Shown here piece by piece: positions 51,101 through 60,380 of a DNA stretch of 64,000 nucleotides. The notes beneath the pieces were generated by a model. It did not search any database, was not told the DNA's origin, and was given only the letters and a program-made list of their open reading frames with translations. Source of the DNA: Hofstenia miamia (taxonomy: Eukaryota > Xenacoelomorpha > Acoela); assembly GCA_004352715.1 (NCBI GenBank), contig SCFE01000005.1:1647929-1711928 (forward strand), given 5' to 3'. A program made the position numbers and the translations under genes. Position 1 is the first letter of the stretch; each line of letters opens with the position of its first letter.

Positions 51101-54100
51101 CCTTACATTTATATAGATTAGGGGTCTGCGATTCCAAAATTTTCAAATCGATTTCGACTACAATTCGATACCAAAAAGAATCGATTCCGATTCTTTAAAT
51201 ACTTCAAATTTGAACTCAATTGATATTAACTAAAATTCAAAAATCATAACAAATTTCGAAATTCCTGACTTACACTCAAATGAAATATTGTTCAAATAAT
51301 TTTTGAAGTGATTTGCAAAATAATAAAAATATTCGGAAAAATGAAATTCATTCAGTCAACCACAAACATACAGCTTTTTAATGAGAAACTTATTGTAAAT
51401 ATTTCCTAATTAAATCGCATTTAATGTACTCGTGGGATCTAAATTATTGAATTACAAAGCAAGACATTTAAATAAAAGAGATATATAAAAACCAATATAA
51501 CTAAGAATTTATTTGAAATGAACAATCGTTCCTTATACAAGAACAACTGAAAAAATACTGCAAAATTCTGTGTACCCTGCAGAATTCTGGAAATTATTTT
51601 GGTGTCAAGTAATCGAATCTCACCATGAATACTATAAAAAATTTTGGAAATTTACGAATTGAGGGCTGATGATTCGCATTAAAATTATACCTATAGTAAT
51701 TTTTGCATTATTTTTCGATTACTGGAAATTCTATTCTTATGGTATTTTCCATTTGGTCTTTGATAAAAATCGGTTTAACCTTCTAAGATAGAGCTACTGT
51801 TTACATAAATGTGACTTTTATTCTTGTTAGATATATCTGTAATAGAAAACTATGCCAAAAAATAGAGTTTTTCTATCACGTTGCAATCAATATGACAGTT
51901 CCTAAAAAGAATTTGTAGTCTTTGCTGCAAATTTCTCGCTTTTTTATTCCATTTTGTACTTGGGCTTCTTAATGACGATTTATTTATGTTTTACAAAAAG
52001 CTCGTCAAATTCTGTTCAAAAAGAGATCAAATTTGTATATTTTCCGACTTTTCTGAATTCTATTGAAAATTATTTTTCAGTATGGAAAATTTAGTAGTTA
52101 ATAAAAGCTGAATGCGTGAAGTAGAATTGTTAAAAAATTAGTACGGCATTACTACACTTCTTGAATTAGACCCTTTACTATGTAAAGGACATTACTTCAA
52201 AATGAAAAGATAGGATTAGAAAAATTTTTAATAAATAAGTTTTTCTTAATTTTTTTATTAATTTTATCTATACTAAAATTTTATACTTCATTAAATAAAT
52301 TGCAATGAAACCAAAATTAATATAAAAACACGGAAATGTTCAAGAAAACTCTGTATATTTTTTAATATAGATGTGGATATTTATTGTGCATGACATTTGG
52401 GAGTAGTAAACAAATAATTTTGAATAAAATGCACCACCTTCACGCAGAAGCAAAAATAAACCCAACAAGAACCATTTGTTAATTCTAAAAATAAACCCGA
52501 CCCAACATAGAATCAATACATTGTTTTATTTTTTCAAGCAAAAAAAACCTAAGAATAATAATATTTTTTCAGAAACAGTAATGGTTGCAAAACCCCTGTG
52601 CTGACAAACTAAAGTAAGAATTATGTTGGTGGAAGCTTTTCAAAATATATATTTTAAATTTTTCTTAATGAATTTTTAACAAAATTTAAATTACAGTCCA
52701 AAATATTGTTAATATATGGATATTCAAAAAGATTAATGGAATTTAGAATCGAATATTGTTGGATGAAAGTAATTGAAATTTATTAATGCAGTATGTTTAT
52801 ATTCTATCTTGTCCGACTTCGGAAGCAATTAATGAGTATCACTCTCCAGTTTAAGTTCAACTGATTTTACATATTTAATGATAGAGAGTAAAATATAGTA
52901 ATTATGTCTATGTGTGAATCTGAAAATGAATTACTTGAGTCTTGAAAATTAATTCGATTATTTCACAAAATAGTAAATTAGCTGAAGTTTTGAAAATTTC
53001 AAAACTCGAGTTATAATATCAACTTACTCATTAGAACTGTAGTCAAGCTTGCTTCTAAAAATGTACGTAATTTTAGAGTATACATTATAGAAGAGACCAA
53101 TTCAAAATATTATATTTAATAAACATAACCAATGAAGCACGGTCTAGATTAACGCAAATTGTAATTTATTCGACAGAACATTTGAAATTAGAGTCATGAT
53201 AAAGGAAATTTATTAATTAGACAAACTAATGCATCAAAGGATTTGTTTTGTTTAATAACATTTGATTCTTCAAAGTTTAGTTAAACAAAGGGAAGTGTTT
53301 CTTTGTCAACCTAAAAAAAATTATAAACCGCTAAGCTCCTTTAGCTCAGGTATGATTCTCGGATTTGGGAAGAAACAGGGACATGCCTTTTTAATTAAAA
53401 ATTCTTTTTCAGTAGCTCTCTGATTAAATTAATTGCAACAAATTTGCCTCAAAAGTGTTATTGCATTCTGCATCTAAGATCATTTAGATCATTAATTTAA
53501 ATAGAAGAAACCTACTATAATGAAAGTCTATTTTCTGATATTATGCACAATTTAATATAATATATTTTTCAAAGCCTCTTTCATGCTATCGTCAAGGCAA
53601 AATATACGGATTAATTACTATTGGTTCTTCAATTTGAGGTATTGACAGACTAAAAATTAGATTTATATTCTTATAAGTAACTTAGATAGCTTAACCAAAA
53701 ATCCTAAAGCAAGATGCGCTAAAATGGCATGGCCTTACATCGTAAATAATTACTTTCTTCTTAATAGAACTTTCTATTTAACCATAAAACAAACCGCTTC
53801 AAAACTTTGAATTGGGATTCTTAGATTAGGCAACATGGCAAAACCGTTTAATCTATAGTCTGTATTGATTGTTTTAATAACATAATAGAATAATAAGGAA
53901 CTAGAAACAGTAATAAATGTAATGTGTTTTAAATTGTTTTGCTTCCTTCATTGTGTGAAAAGTTTTAATTACCGCTTGAATAAAAAGATATGTTCTAAAA
54001 GTCATTTAAATGCTTCGCTGAGCCTTTCAAAACAAAAAATTCAAAAAGAATCTGAACAAATGATTAAAGTTGATTAAAAATTTTAAATGAAGCTTTATAA

Positions 54101-57100
54101 ATTATGCTAATTGCGTTTCTCCATCTATAATCAATTAACAGTGTACCATTTCACACCAATTCCATGCCTTTGAATTGTTGTCGTCAATTAAATGCACTTT
54201 ACTTTAAGGTTAAACTAGTCAAAACACAAAGTGGTGTACTAGTTGAGAGTGGAATATAAAAAAGAAAATAACTGATTATTTAAAATTGTGAACACTACGA
54301 CAAATCAAATAACTTTTAAACTATTTAAAAGAGATAAATTATTCATAATTACTGTAATAATTAATATTTGATAATATTGCAACAAGGCCTTTTAAGAGGA
54401 ATGCATCGCTGGCCCATGGGAAAGGCAGATGTCATCACATTATCAAGCCAGTCCCATTGGACTGGTGGAAGTTGTATGGATAGAATTCGTGCAGACCATA
54501 CAAAAGTGTCAGTCTCTTTTTGGCAAAACTATAATTTTCTTATGTTATATAAAATTTATAGCAATGCATGCGAGTATTATACTGGTAGTTGATACACGAC
54601 AGGATAATTCCACAGGAAAAGAGTTATACTGATTGCGGGAGAAGATCAATGCTGGACTAGACATCATCATAAATGTCTGCGATTCTACTCAAAAATTCTC
54701 ATTCTATAGAGCATTTTTGCATCCTTAACCTTAGAGACAACTTTGTCATCCCTATTCTCACCCTAATCTCGATTCCACCAAAAATGTAATGGGCTTCCAG
54801 TTAAATACTCTTGTCCTCAAGGATTTTTACCGATCATTATCCCATTCTAATATTTTTTCATCCAATAGATCAATGTACATGGGATATGAAAAGAGTTTTG
54901 TAAATACTTTTGTTATGTGTTAGTTTGTAGACTTTACATAAATTTTAGCAACAAACTTGTTTTAGCTCTTATATTTTTTCTTATTCCTTCAATAGAAAAC
55001 AAAAGAAGAATAAAATAGTTCATAAAATGGTTTGCGATGACTTTTTTCTAAATCAATAATCTAATTCATCCTGAAATACTCATTGGCTTTAAAATCCTTC
55101 TCCATACCCATCCCCAAGGCCAGACTGAAGGTTTGTCATGACCATTGCTTGTATATAATTCTGTTTACCATATTCAATTTTTCGCACAATTTTAGAATAT
55201 AACCTTTGCGCATTTTTTAAGTACCTAGTTGCATAATTTTAGACTTTTAACGCCACTTTATTCATGCATTTTTGCCTCATTTCTAAACTTGCAGCAAAGG
55301 GACGATGCATGCTTTACTACACAACCTTATAAATTTTTGAAGTGCAGCAAAACATTTTTTGAAATAATTTTTTTGTTAAAAATTGCTTAATCCGAAAATT
55401 TATCCGTAAATTTTAGGATTCAATAATCCTGAAAGTGACTTAATTCAAGTTTCACAAACTACCGATGGCTAGTAACTAGCGCACAATCTATGAGCACGTT
55501 GGTTCAAAATCTTCACTGCTCGGTTCGATAGGAGTCGGTTCATAGGCTCTATACCCGATTCACAACTTCAGTTTGGTCCTTATTTTTCTTTTAAAATTTT
55601 CCTAAATTGAGAAAATCCTAAATTATTATCGTAGAATAATCCAGTTACTACGAAATTGTAGAAAAGGCACCTTCATAAATATTTGTACAACTTAACACTA
55701 TTCTTCTATTTGTATTTTATATTGCGGAAATTACACTTTAAGTCTTCGAAAACTTTAAGTATGGTATGCGCTGGTTTTCAGACACGACCATTGATCAATT
55801 TTTTCTTTAAAGTTTACAGATTTTGTATTGCTACCATATTACTACCACGCTTCAATTATATTATTGCGACATAAACATGGTCACCTACAGTGATAAAACA
55901 AGGAAAATACATGTTTGCATAAAGTGGGCTAACATTAATTTTCATTCCTCAAGAGGTTGTCACAGTATAACTAATCACAATAGACGGACTCGTCTATATA
56001 TATATATATATATATATATTCTAGTACATATTATACAGAAAATTAAAGTGAGGAATTTGTATTCAATGGTGGATAATAATGACTGCAATTTAAATGGCAG
56101 ATTGTTTCTAAATAAACTTTTCATGAAGAACAATTAAAAGATTCAAGCTGTTACATCGAGTCAAATTCGTTTTTCAATGAACATCAATTATTAAATAATT
56201 AAACAACAAGTCCGGGCATGATCTTCTAACAGAAACGAAACGTTGCACTTAAAAACATCTTCAGCAAGTTTAAGCTTCTATTACTACTATAATATTCGTA
56301 TGTTAATCCTAGACCCACTAACATGTTGGATCCCAGTAANCCATTTAGAATTACCACTTCTATGAGTGAGTGCCATGCTCTCTTCCGTTAAGAAATTTCC
56401 ATGTCTACATTGACAGATCTGTCACAAACTCCCATACTAGAGGACTATTACTGTCATACAGACCTTCTGTCCTGATAAGAAACATTAATAGTTGACAGTT
56501 AAATTAGTTTTTCAGTCCGATTTATACATTTAAAATATTTTTCAGTAAACTCGAGTTATTATGAAGTAGAATTTGCTATTATTCCACATAACAATGCGTC
56601 TATAAGTACTACTTTCCCTACTAGAACGCTGATGAAATCAATTAACAAATACCTTAGAAATTTGGCATTGTTTATGGATACAATACTAAAAATTCTACTT
56701 AAAAAATAACCGCTTTTCTAATTAGAAGCAAGCTAAAATTTCTATTCTTCAAGTATAGCTAACTTAGATATTTTTTGCAGTGCTTTCTAAATCCCATATG
56801 TAAAACGCTTAGAATCGCATGGTATAGCACAGTATGTACATTGTTTCGCTGAACAACAAATATATTTACTTCGTGAAGGCTCACACAATTCTATTTAGAC
56901 TTCGTTCTCTTATAAACAATAAATATATCATTGATTTGAGTTTATTACATTATATGTTCTCTTATATTCATTATCTCCAAGAGCTGTTAACTGTCCTCGA
57001 AAATTAAGGTATGAATTTATATTAACAGCAGTGAATTCATTTGATTTTCTAGTTAAAAATAGAATAGAAATTAAATTGACGAATTAAAATGAAGTACTTT

Positions 57101-57857
57101 TTATCAAAATTTAGCACTTTAATGAGAAGATAATATTTTTATAACAGAAAATGTCAACATCTAATCAGCTACTAATCATTTTTATACGAAAGAGGTTAAT
57201 ACATTCATATAATCCGAAATTATAATTTCTAAGATAATTACGAAGCTTTAAGTGTGAATTTACAAAAATAACAATATTTGTCAAATTTTGTTACTTAAAT
57301 GTCTAGGAATTTACATTCAAATGATTTTTCATAGAGTAATCTTGAAAAATATATGACACTAGTTGAATAAAATGTAGAATAAGTGTAGATTTGACCTAGC
57401 ATACTAGGTCATAGTGTAGAACATTGGCATATATAAAGAGCTCAATACATAGTCGTTCAAAAAAGCATTACAAAAAATATAAAAACATCAACAGATTCAA
57501 AACAAATATATAAAATGTATATAAATGATTTTTAAACCGTTTCTATTTTGATCACAAAGACCTGCTTATGGAACTAAACTTGAAAGCAGTTACAAAACCT
57601 GTTGAAACTAAAACTGGTCTAAAAGTAGTATTTTTATTATCATTTTTATAATATTTTTTATAATTTTCAAAAGTGCAGTTATGAGCAGCTTGCGAAATAA
57701 GAGCCAATCCTTGTTTTTTTCAAAAAGGCAGGGCAACTAATTAAGTAAAACTAGATTTTTTTTAAATTTATTTAATGATTTGTTCATTAAAATCCATTCA
57801 ATATTTTACAAGTTAAAGATTTTTTAGGTCTCTTCATCAAGAATTATCCTATATTAC

Positions 57858-57893
<36 letters not shown>

Positions 57894-60125
57894 TAAAAAG
57901 TGATCAGTTTCCAGCCATGGTTCCATTGTCGTTTTCATTTATCAATTTTTATAAAATCTTTCAAAACCTTCACGAACTTTGCTGTTATAGAATTGTATTA
58001 TTTTATTAATTTGTGAATCATTTTTGTACTAATGGATTGTAGTCTCTACGATGACAAGGAATTTTTTTGGATTTGATTCAATGCTAAATTGTGTTAAATT
58101 TTGCTATTACAATCTCAATTAAAATATGTAAAAATGAATGTTTTTTTCAGATCCCACTATCATCATATTCTCATAGAAACATGCTACCTGCCCATTCCTA
58201 ATCACACTTTTATTCCCCTAGATATTTTTCTGCTCCCATTTGTGGATTGTTGGATTTCTCGATGTGAATGGCCGATTAGTCACATGGAATTCGATAAAAA
58301 TACCTAAACACAACGACGAAGTTACAGTATATAAACATTGTATTCAACATCGTTTGCAATCATTGAAAAAAGTCAAAGTTAACACCCGTGTTCAGACGAG
58401 TTCAAATTCTCACATATGTCACACATAATATTGGACCTACTCTTGACATCTCATGTACAATTTGTACGCCCGATTTATTTGGAAATTTAAAATTGATAGA
58501 GTACGAATTTTTGAATCCTAATTCATATGGAAATTAAAAAATTCTTTTCTCAGATACGGAAGTGGGAATGGAGCCAATCTGTAAATTGGATACTTTTCCG
58601 CTTCTCTTGAATCTGTTGCTAATTTAATTTAATAAAATTAATGATAAACATCTGGAAAGTGAATAAATATAATGGCACTATGAAGTACTAGACAAAAATA
58701 GAAATATTATCGAAAATGAAATTACATTTTAAATATATAACAAATTGTTAATAATTGATCTGAAAATGAGAGAAATAATGTGTAAATCATTGGAAATCCA
58801 TTACTGTTTTATACTCCAACTATACTTAACCTAAATTAGGAATGGATTTCGTTTTCTAAGTATCTGTACTTGATTTCGCAACTCAAATTAGGTTCGAGAA
58901 TTATCCAAGGACTGTAATCGACCTTGCAGACGAAAAATGTCCAATCACAAATCGACTGTTTAGTAATATTATAATCTTGAAAAAGATTTCTTCAGTTATA
59001 TAAAAGCTGCATTTTAAATATCCTTGACGCAAAAATATATGCATGTATTGTATTTATAGATTAAACAATATAAATTTTGATGATTTCTTGAAATAACAAT
59101 TTAAACGCTCAGATAGCTCATAAATTAATAACAATATCCAAAATCTGAAATGCCTTAGAATAGAGGAGTTTCTCATATTTCAGCGTTCGGTGGATGCTTG
59201 TCGTGATTTCTGACATTGCACACAACGCGTCTGGATTGGGCTTGGGATTTCTATCTACATAAAGAGAAAAACTTAGATTAGTAGTTAATTGTTGTCCCTA
59301 TGGACTGCAGACTCCAGGTTAACTGAACATTACGTATGGAGAGAATTTGAAACTTTTTCAAAATTGGAATGTTCAGTGAAAACTATTTAATCATTCAAAG
59401 TACTTCAGCAGAGAAATATACTTTAGTAAAAAGGTTCAACGTTACGTGTAGCACACGTTCACCTATAGATGAAGTGTCAATATCTAAAAATTTAGGGGTT
59501 TTATTAGGGTTGAAGCAAATTGTTTCGAAATGTGAGGCAAACGGTTTGTTCTACTAAATGGACAACTTGCAGTTTATAAGGTTAAGAAAACTAAACTCAT
59601 GTGAACTACCTAATTTTATCGTCAACTACTTATTAGGCTCTAAGGGTTTTTGCAAACGATACAGGTTTTGGAAATAAAATGTATCCTATCAAATTTCGTG
59701 CTATAATATCCTTTTCAATAAGAATGGAGTCAATTGCGGGCGGCCTAATGGAGATTCCATCGCAACAGCAAAAACAACAACAATATTTATTATAATATAA
59801 TAAAATGTTTACCATGGACTCGAAATTTATTAAAATATATACTTACTGAATATCGTGAAGAGCTGGATAAATCTCATGAATGGGCACATTGAGTCGTAAG
59901 CAATCCATTTATGAAAAAGAACTTCTGTAAAAGACGGCGTGCAGAAAATTCCAATCAGAATATCTGAAACTGCAATGATGATGAGGTAATGATCGATAAA
60001 CGATCTACGAGCGCGAGGCCTCATAAAAACAATTAACACCAGTATATTCCCAAATATTGAAAAGAAGCCAATCACTCCATAAATAGTAATTACTACAGCA
60101 TGCCATGGTTCAAAAACCCATTTTC
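24172..60125 (-). CDS. Class A (rhodopsin-like) GPCR, neuropeptide-receptor type, four exons
   Basis: A seven-transmembrane receptor gene on the minus strand: exons 60125-59847, 42325-42186, 40964-40761 and 24459-24244 (or on to a stop at 24172). Phases join 1-1, 0-0 and 0-0. Across the first junction the count from Cys3.25 to Asp3.49 is exactly 24 residues, as the family demands. Signatures seen: GN in TM1, AVSD in TM2, Trp in ECL1, DRY, a Cys in ECL2, CWLP in TM6 and NPVVY in TM7. Pro5.50 is replaced by Ser. Introns are about 17.5, 1.2 and 16.3 kb. The N-terminal exon, entering at phase 1, is missing. The ligand cannot be told. The general look (FC.P in TM2, 'YCVETW' in ECL2) fits peptide receptors of the NPFF/QRFP/GPR83-like kind. 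Confidence 0.85.
24244..24459 (-). CDS. GPCR exon: TM6, TM7, helix 8
   Basis: Acceptor TTTATTTTAG before 24459, entering with IIKMLLVVVVFFSICWLPLQ (TM6 with CWLP). ECL3 follows, and TM7 has HSCVNPVVYSFLNQAFR (NPxxY and helix 8 FR). A possible donor CGT|GTAAAT ends the exon at 24244. If unused, the frame runs on to a stop at 24172-24174, giving a short tail starting VNFMILFS that still keeps the helix-8 F..x.F spacing. The two ends cannot be separated by eye. Confidence 0.88.
24487..24620. repeat. two (TA)n tracts with a single N
   Basis: (TA)n at 24487-24519 and 24591-24620, separated by about 70 bp of ordinary sequence ending in an undetermined base at 24590. Lies in the third GPCR intron, close to the TM6 acceptor. 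Confidence 0.85.
24621..25763. other. intron sequence with dispersed repeat pieces; CR1 5' UTR end unknown
   Basis: Contains a repeat shared with 54.74-54.90 kb (25180-25320) and 'gaacccgacccgaac'-type sequence near 25010 and 25560, also found near 52.5 and 61.3-61.5 kb. The upstream limit of the CR1 element is not visible. Confidence 0.4.
25180..25320 (+). repeat. dispersed repeat shared with 54735-54895
   Basis: Both read a 'catccctat' region and then 'gatcattatc(t/c)cattc(g/t)aat(g/a)..ttttt(a/c)tc', and end at 'atgggac/atgggat'. Diverged copies, unnamed family. Confidence 0.45.
25764..26633 (+). CDS. CR1-type ORF1 (PHD-like finger, coiled coil, RRM-like)
   Basis: 289 codons. The first Met at 25764 may be upstream of the real start; the Met at 25800 (MSNSNDQPSQC) is a good alternative. 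Residues about 23-77 hold Cys pairs CKTC, CICC and FCSDC with an intervening His and Cys, a PHD/C4HC3-like arrangement known in CR1 ORF1. Residues about 85-130 (VSRLESITNDIAKQIVEL...) are predicted coiled coil. Residues about 150-285 look like the RRM/C-terminal region of LINE ORF1 (LVISGIPEP, VFRIGKSSSGRVRPIVVDVG, VFVKGELSARDR). Such proteins bind the element RNA. It ends with TGA followed by CTA. Confidence 0.85.
   Translation: MTYGLKIFTSQKMSNSNDQPSQCKTCGNGFESNVHRFSCICCNISLHLTKKCTGFSQGCVDAITQYHQHFITFCSDCVDTGKKKIWTKTTTLSDQVSRLESITNDIAKQIVELDEKQGKLMANFQKSMEQMKPSSCCSTKAKPSTEVSNIHMSRLVISGIPEPTENRFENDKNEVLKIFNFLEESTNGIRDVFRIGKSSSGRVRPIVVDVGSVWARRCIVSKAFRLKNFDDCKVFVKGELSARDRATEKILLQQRYKLMKEHNVDKSRLKIKNLKLFLDEEEYKEQQSN
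26634..29310 (+). CDS. CR1-type ORF2: endonuclease and reverse transcriptase
   Basis: Open in the ORF1 frame right after its TGA; the first Met is at 26727. Endonuclease: FLSNVQSL (Asn), LVETHL (Glu), GGDFND, IDKVFVS. The terminal SDH motif reads CRHTSVLV, so the Asp is Arg and nicking may be lost. RT: FFFDLRKAFDFVSHPLL (motif A), GVPQGTKLGPWLF (motif B), MKYVDDTTAW (catalytic YVDD), NPTKSKEL, KLLGVTF, then KWTSHVNEI and SLLEYCAPLW thumb motifs. From 29311 the read passes into a duplicated block. The proper C-terminus is the copy at 29495-29653, ending FVPSQIQKEYPFAYYT. Confidence 0.9.
29311..29653 (+). repeat. duplicated CR1 segments around a single N (probable mis-join)
   Basis: 29311-29493 copies 28292-28475 with one base missing and one substitution seen. 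Position 29494 is N. 29495-29605 copies 29196-29306 and then runs on into the real ORF2 end (TAA 29651-29653). Confidence 0.85.
29728..30672. other. intron sequence, nothing firm
   Basis: A 96-codon open frame at 29739-30029 has no recognised domain. The rest is AT-rich. Confidence 0.35.
30673..30770 (-). other. candidate orphan exon with perfect donor
   Basis: Minus-strand segment with acceptor AAATTAG before 30770 and donor AACAG|GTAAGT after 30673. One frame is open over all 98 nt (PTEDHECNICPSMALDKRTP and on). It is clearly richer in G+C than its surroundings. 98 nt is not a multiple of three, so it cannot be inserted in the phase-0 ICL3 junction of the GPCR without a frameshift. Unrecognised. 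Confidence 0.25.
31077..31093. repeat. (CA)n microsatellite
   Basis: About eight AC units. Confidence 0.85.
31479..31720. repeat. (TA)n, N gap and gap-flanking duplicate
   Basis: (TA)n at 31479-31509, N at 31576-31640, (TA)n at 31641-31656. The 64 bp at 31512-31575 recur at 31657-31720. This is the signature of an unresolved overlap at a sequencing gap. Confidence 0.85.
31777..32359 (+). mobile_element. mariner/Tc1 deletion derivative with intact terminal inverted repeats
   Basis: A 29-bp terminal inverted repeat starts caaggtagctcataaagaat at 31777-31805. Its inverted partner is at 32331-32359, with two mismatches, each flanked by TA. The 583-bp body keeps the 3' third of a transposase: FQHDSAP (catalytic Asp motif, frameshifted, near 31915), ALLVRRILEEKF, SPDLNPMEYYLW (third catalytic region, near 32040-32075), and VSTSLENLEENI. 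The DNA-binding part is gone, so it is non-autonomous. It sits beside (TA)n sequence. Confidence 0.9.
32360..32417. repeat. (TA)n microsatellite
   Basis: About 29 TA units adjoining the mariner 3' end. Confidence 0.9.
32916..33660. repeat. possible repeat with GGGACC-rich ends
   Basis: The left end (32916-33010) contains several GGGACC/GGTCCC words (cgggaccagg, ggtcccagtccag). The right end (33585-33660) has ggtccgaggtccaagtccc and gggactaggacc. The ends are partly inverse to each other. A foldback-type element is possible; no target duplication was found. Confidence 0.3.
33819..33838. repeat. (TA)n microsatellite
   Basis: About ten TA units. Confidence 0.85.
34539..35679. mobile_element. 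hAT-like non-autonomous element
   Basis: The left end is cagtggcgtagcca. The right end, inverted, is cagtggcagaaaatt. Eight-base flanks agtttagg (34531-34538) and gctttagg (35680-35687) match at six of eight, the size of a hAT target duplication. The 1,141-bp interior shows no transposase. Confidence 0.5.
36807..36841. repeat. (TTAA)n run
   Basis: Tandem TTAA/ATTA units with one TTGA variant. Confidence 0.85.
37162..37196. repeat. (TA)n microsatellite
   Basis: About 17 TA units. Confidence 0.9.
39092..39719. mobile_element. possible hAT-like element containing (TA)n
   Basis: The left end is caggggtaaggcgtata. The right end, inverted, is cagtggcatggctgagg. Eight-base flanks tttttaat and ttttttgg match at only about five of eight. 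(TA)n tracts at 39139-39176 and 39522-39541 lie inside. Confidence 0.3.
40761..40964 (-). CDS. GPCR exon: ECL2, TM5, ICL3
   Basis: Acceptor CTTTTTTAG before 40964, donor ACAGG|GTGATT after 40761. 204 nt, phase 0 to 0. Reads IFVSRVQGAYCVETWQES (ECL2 with the disulphide Cys), then TM5 KLLYTVFIFMIFFFSFCSLC with Tyr5.58 in FTYSCIAW, then a charged ICL3 ending SQDRERNR. By counting back from Tyr5.58, position 5.50 is Ser instead of Pro. Confidence 0.85.
42186..42325 (-). CDS. GPCR exon: TM3 end, TM4
   Basis: Acceptor CATATTTTAG before 42325, donor CCACAG|GTATAT after 42186. 140 nt, phase 1 to 0. The split codon is A|AT = Asn. Reads TVLSLVAIGIDRYVAVLTPL with the DRY motif, ICL2 HVISPNLHVQM, and TM4 LMTIISISFTVALPQ. 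The usual Trp4.50 of TM4 is not obvious. Confidence 0.9.
42719..43061. other. GPCR intron 1, nothing seen
   Basis: AT-rich sequence ending in a short (TA)n. Confidence 0.4.
43062..43562. repeat. 500-bp sequence repeated at 62968-63469
   Basis: Apparently identical to the later copy with a constant offset of 19,906 and no indel. Both copies are bordered on each side by (TA)n. Contains an 85-codon minus-strand open frame with no recognised domain. Confidence 0.9.
44159..44184. repeat. (TA)n microsatellite
   Basis: About 13 TA units. Confidence 0.9.
44873..45070 (+). mobile_element. possible Tc1/mariner terminal fragment
   Basis: Starts acagggtggtccacaatccc and continues with cataaagaatgaaatgcatt. 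The second part is close to the terminal repeat of the mariner at 31777 (cataaagaattacattttt). No matching right end was found, so it is truncated or its partner has decayed. Confidence 0.4.
46137..47269. mobile_element. piggyBac-like non-autonomous element flanked by TTAA
   Basis: TTAA at 46133-46136 and 47270-47273 bracket 1,133 bp. The ends are inverted: left CCCTAACGCACGGAGG, right (inverted) CCCTAAACGCACTGAGG. Just inside each end is a G/C-rich block (gggggccgattccaccccc and gctgattccctccccccctt) that is also roughly inverse. TTAA targets and CCC-starting ends are typical of piggyBac. No transposase is readable inside; a 91-codon minus-strand frame at 46380-46655 is unrecognised. Confidence 0.65.
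47274..48217. other. GPCR intron 1, nothing seen
   Basis: AT-rich, with a short ATT run near 47567. No feature recognised. Confidence 0.35.
48218..48560 (+). repeat. dispersed repeat, copy A
   Basis: Shares an ordered series of words with 59190-59590: the 'tctgcatataaagaaa' region, 'ggtatggagagaatt', 'gaacgttcattaatagatg', and 'aacgatttgttctttta..ggac'. Diverged, no recognised coding. Confidence 0.6.
48561..50056. other. GPCR intron 1, nothing firm
   Basis: A 97-codon minus-strand open frame at 49068-49361 is hydrophobic but has no domain or splice context I recognise. Confidence 0.35.
50057..50244 (-). other. candidate coding segment, unrecognised
   Basis: The minus strand has acceptor-like CTTGTAG before an open frame of about 60 codons (GQPQQYALIEMSNIALKHVP and on), ending at a stop near 50057. 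Its composition is more protein-like than neighbouring frames, but no family is recognised and no donor is needed or seen. Could be a terminal exon or a transposon relic. Confidence 0.15.
50245..54734. other. GPCR intron 1, no gene seen
   Basis: AT-rich. Includes 'aaacccgaccc'-type sequence near 52455-52510 shared with other places in the window. An open frame near 54368-54632 has no recognised domain. Confidence 0.35.
54735..54895 (+). repeat. dispersed repeat shared with 25180-25320
   Basis: See the partner copy. Same order of shared words, with small indels. Confidence 0.45.
55996..56019. repeat. (TA)n microsatellite
   Basis: About 12 TA units. Confidence 0.9.
57860..57891. repeat. (TA)n microsatellite
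   Basis: About 15 TA units. Confidence 0.9.
58222..58428 (+). other. candidate terminal exon, unrecognised
   Basis: Acceptor tttattcccctag at about 58209-58221 opens a frame of about 68 codons to TAA at 58426-58428. It contains WIVGFLDVNGRLVTWNS and a basic HRLQSLKKVKVNTRVQ stretch. No family recognised, no upstream exon found. It lies within GPCR intron 1 on the other strand, and could be a chance frame. Confidence 0.18.
59190..59590 (+). repeat. dispersed repeat, copy B
   Basis: Diverged partner of 48218-48560, same strand, in the same GPCR intron. A 62-codon frame (59369-59557) covers its second half, with no recognised domain. Confidence 0.6.
59847..60125 (-). CDS. GPCR exon: TM1, TM2, start of TM3
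   Basis: Acceptor TTTATTTAG before 60125, donor TTCA|GTAAGT after 59847. 279 nt, phase 1 to 1, 92 whole codons. Starts KWVFEPWHAVV. TM1 contains FGNILVLIVF, ICL1 is RPRARRS, TM2 is HYLIIIAVSDILIGIF with Asp2.50. ECL1 has HKW, then Cys3.25 in MCPFMRFIQLF. The preceding exon with the start codon and N-terminal tail was not found between here and the window end. Confidence 0.9.
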
Positions 60126-60231
60126 CTAAATAAAGATTATGTTATATTTTCATTTGGGTATAATAAAGTGCTGTCTATCACTGCAAAGGTAGTAAAATGC
60201 TCAATGCGACTTCTGACACAATATCCATGTA

Positions 60232-60380
60232 GAGTGGCGGCGGAAGTGGAGGCCTAGGGGCAGTTCCTTCCCTAAGGCCAACCTTTCATAAAAAATCCTT
60301 CCAATATTTTATAATTTAAACAAAAAAGTCCTCTTAGTTAATTAACTTGCCCCTAACCAACATTTATTATTCAGCCACTG
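60232..60380. mobile_element. short hAT-like element
   Basis: The left end gagtggcggcggaagtgg and the inverted right end cagtggctgaataa share the 'AGTGGC' terminus. Eight-base flanks tccatgta and cccatata match at six of eight. Length 149 bp, about 100 bp upstream of the GPCR TM1 exon acceptor. Confidence 0.45.

Noticed and set aside
54368-54632. Overlapping open frames near 54.4-54.6 kb as a small gene
   Set aside because: Two frames overlap with no domain; the region adjoins a dispersed repeat.
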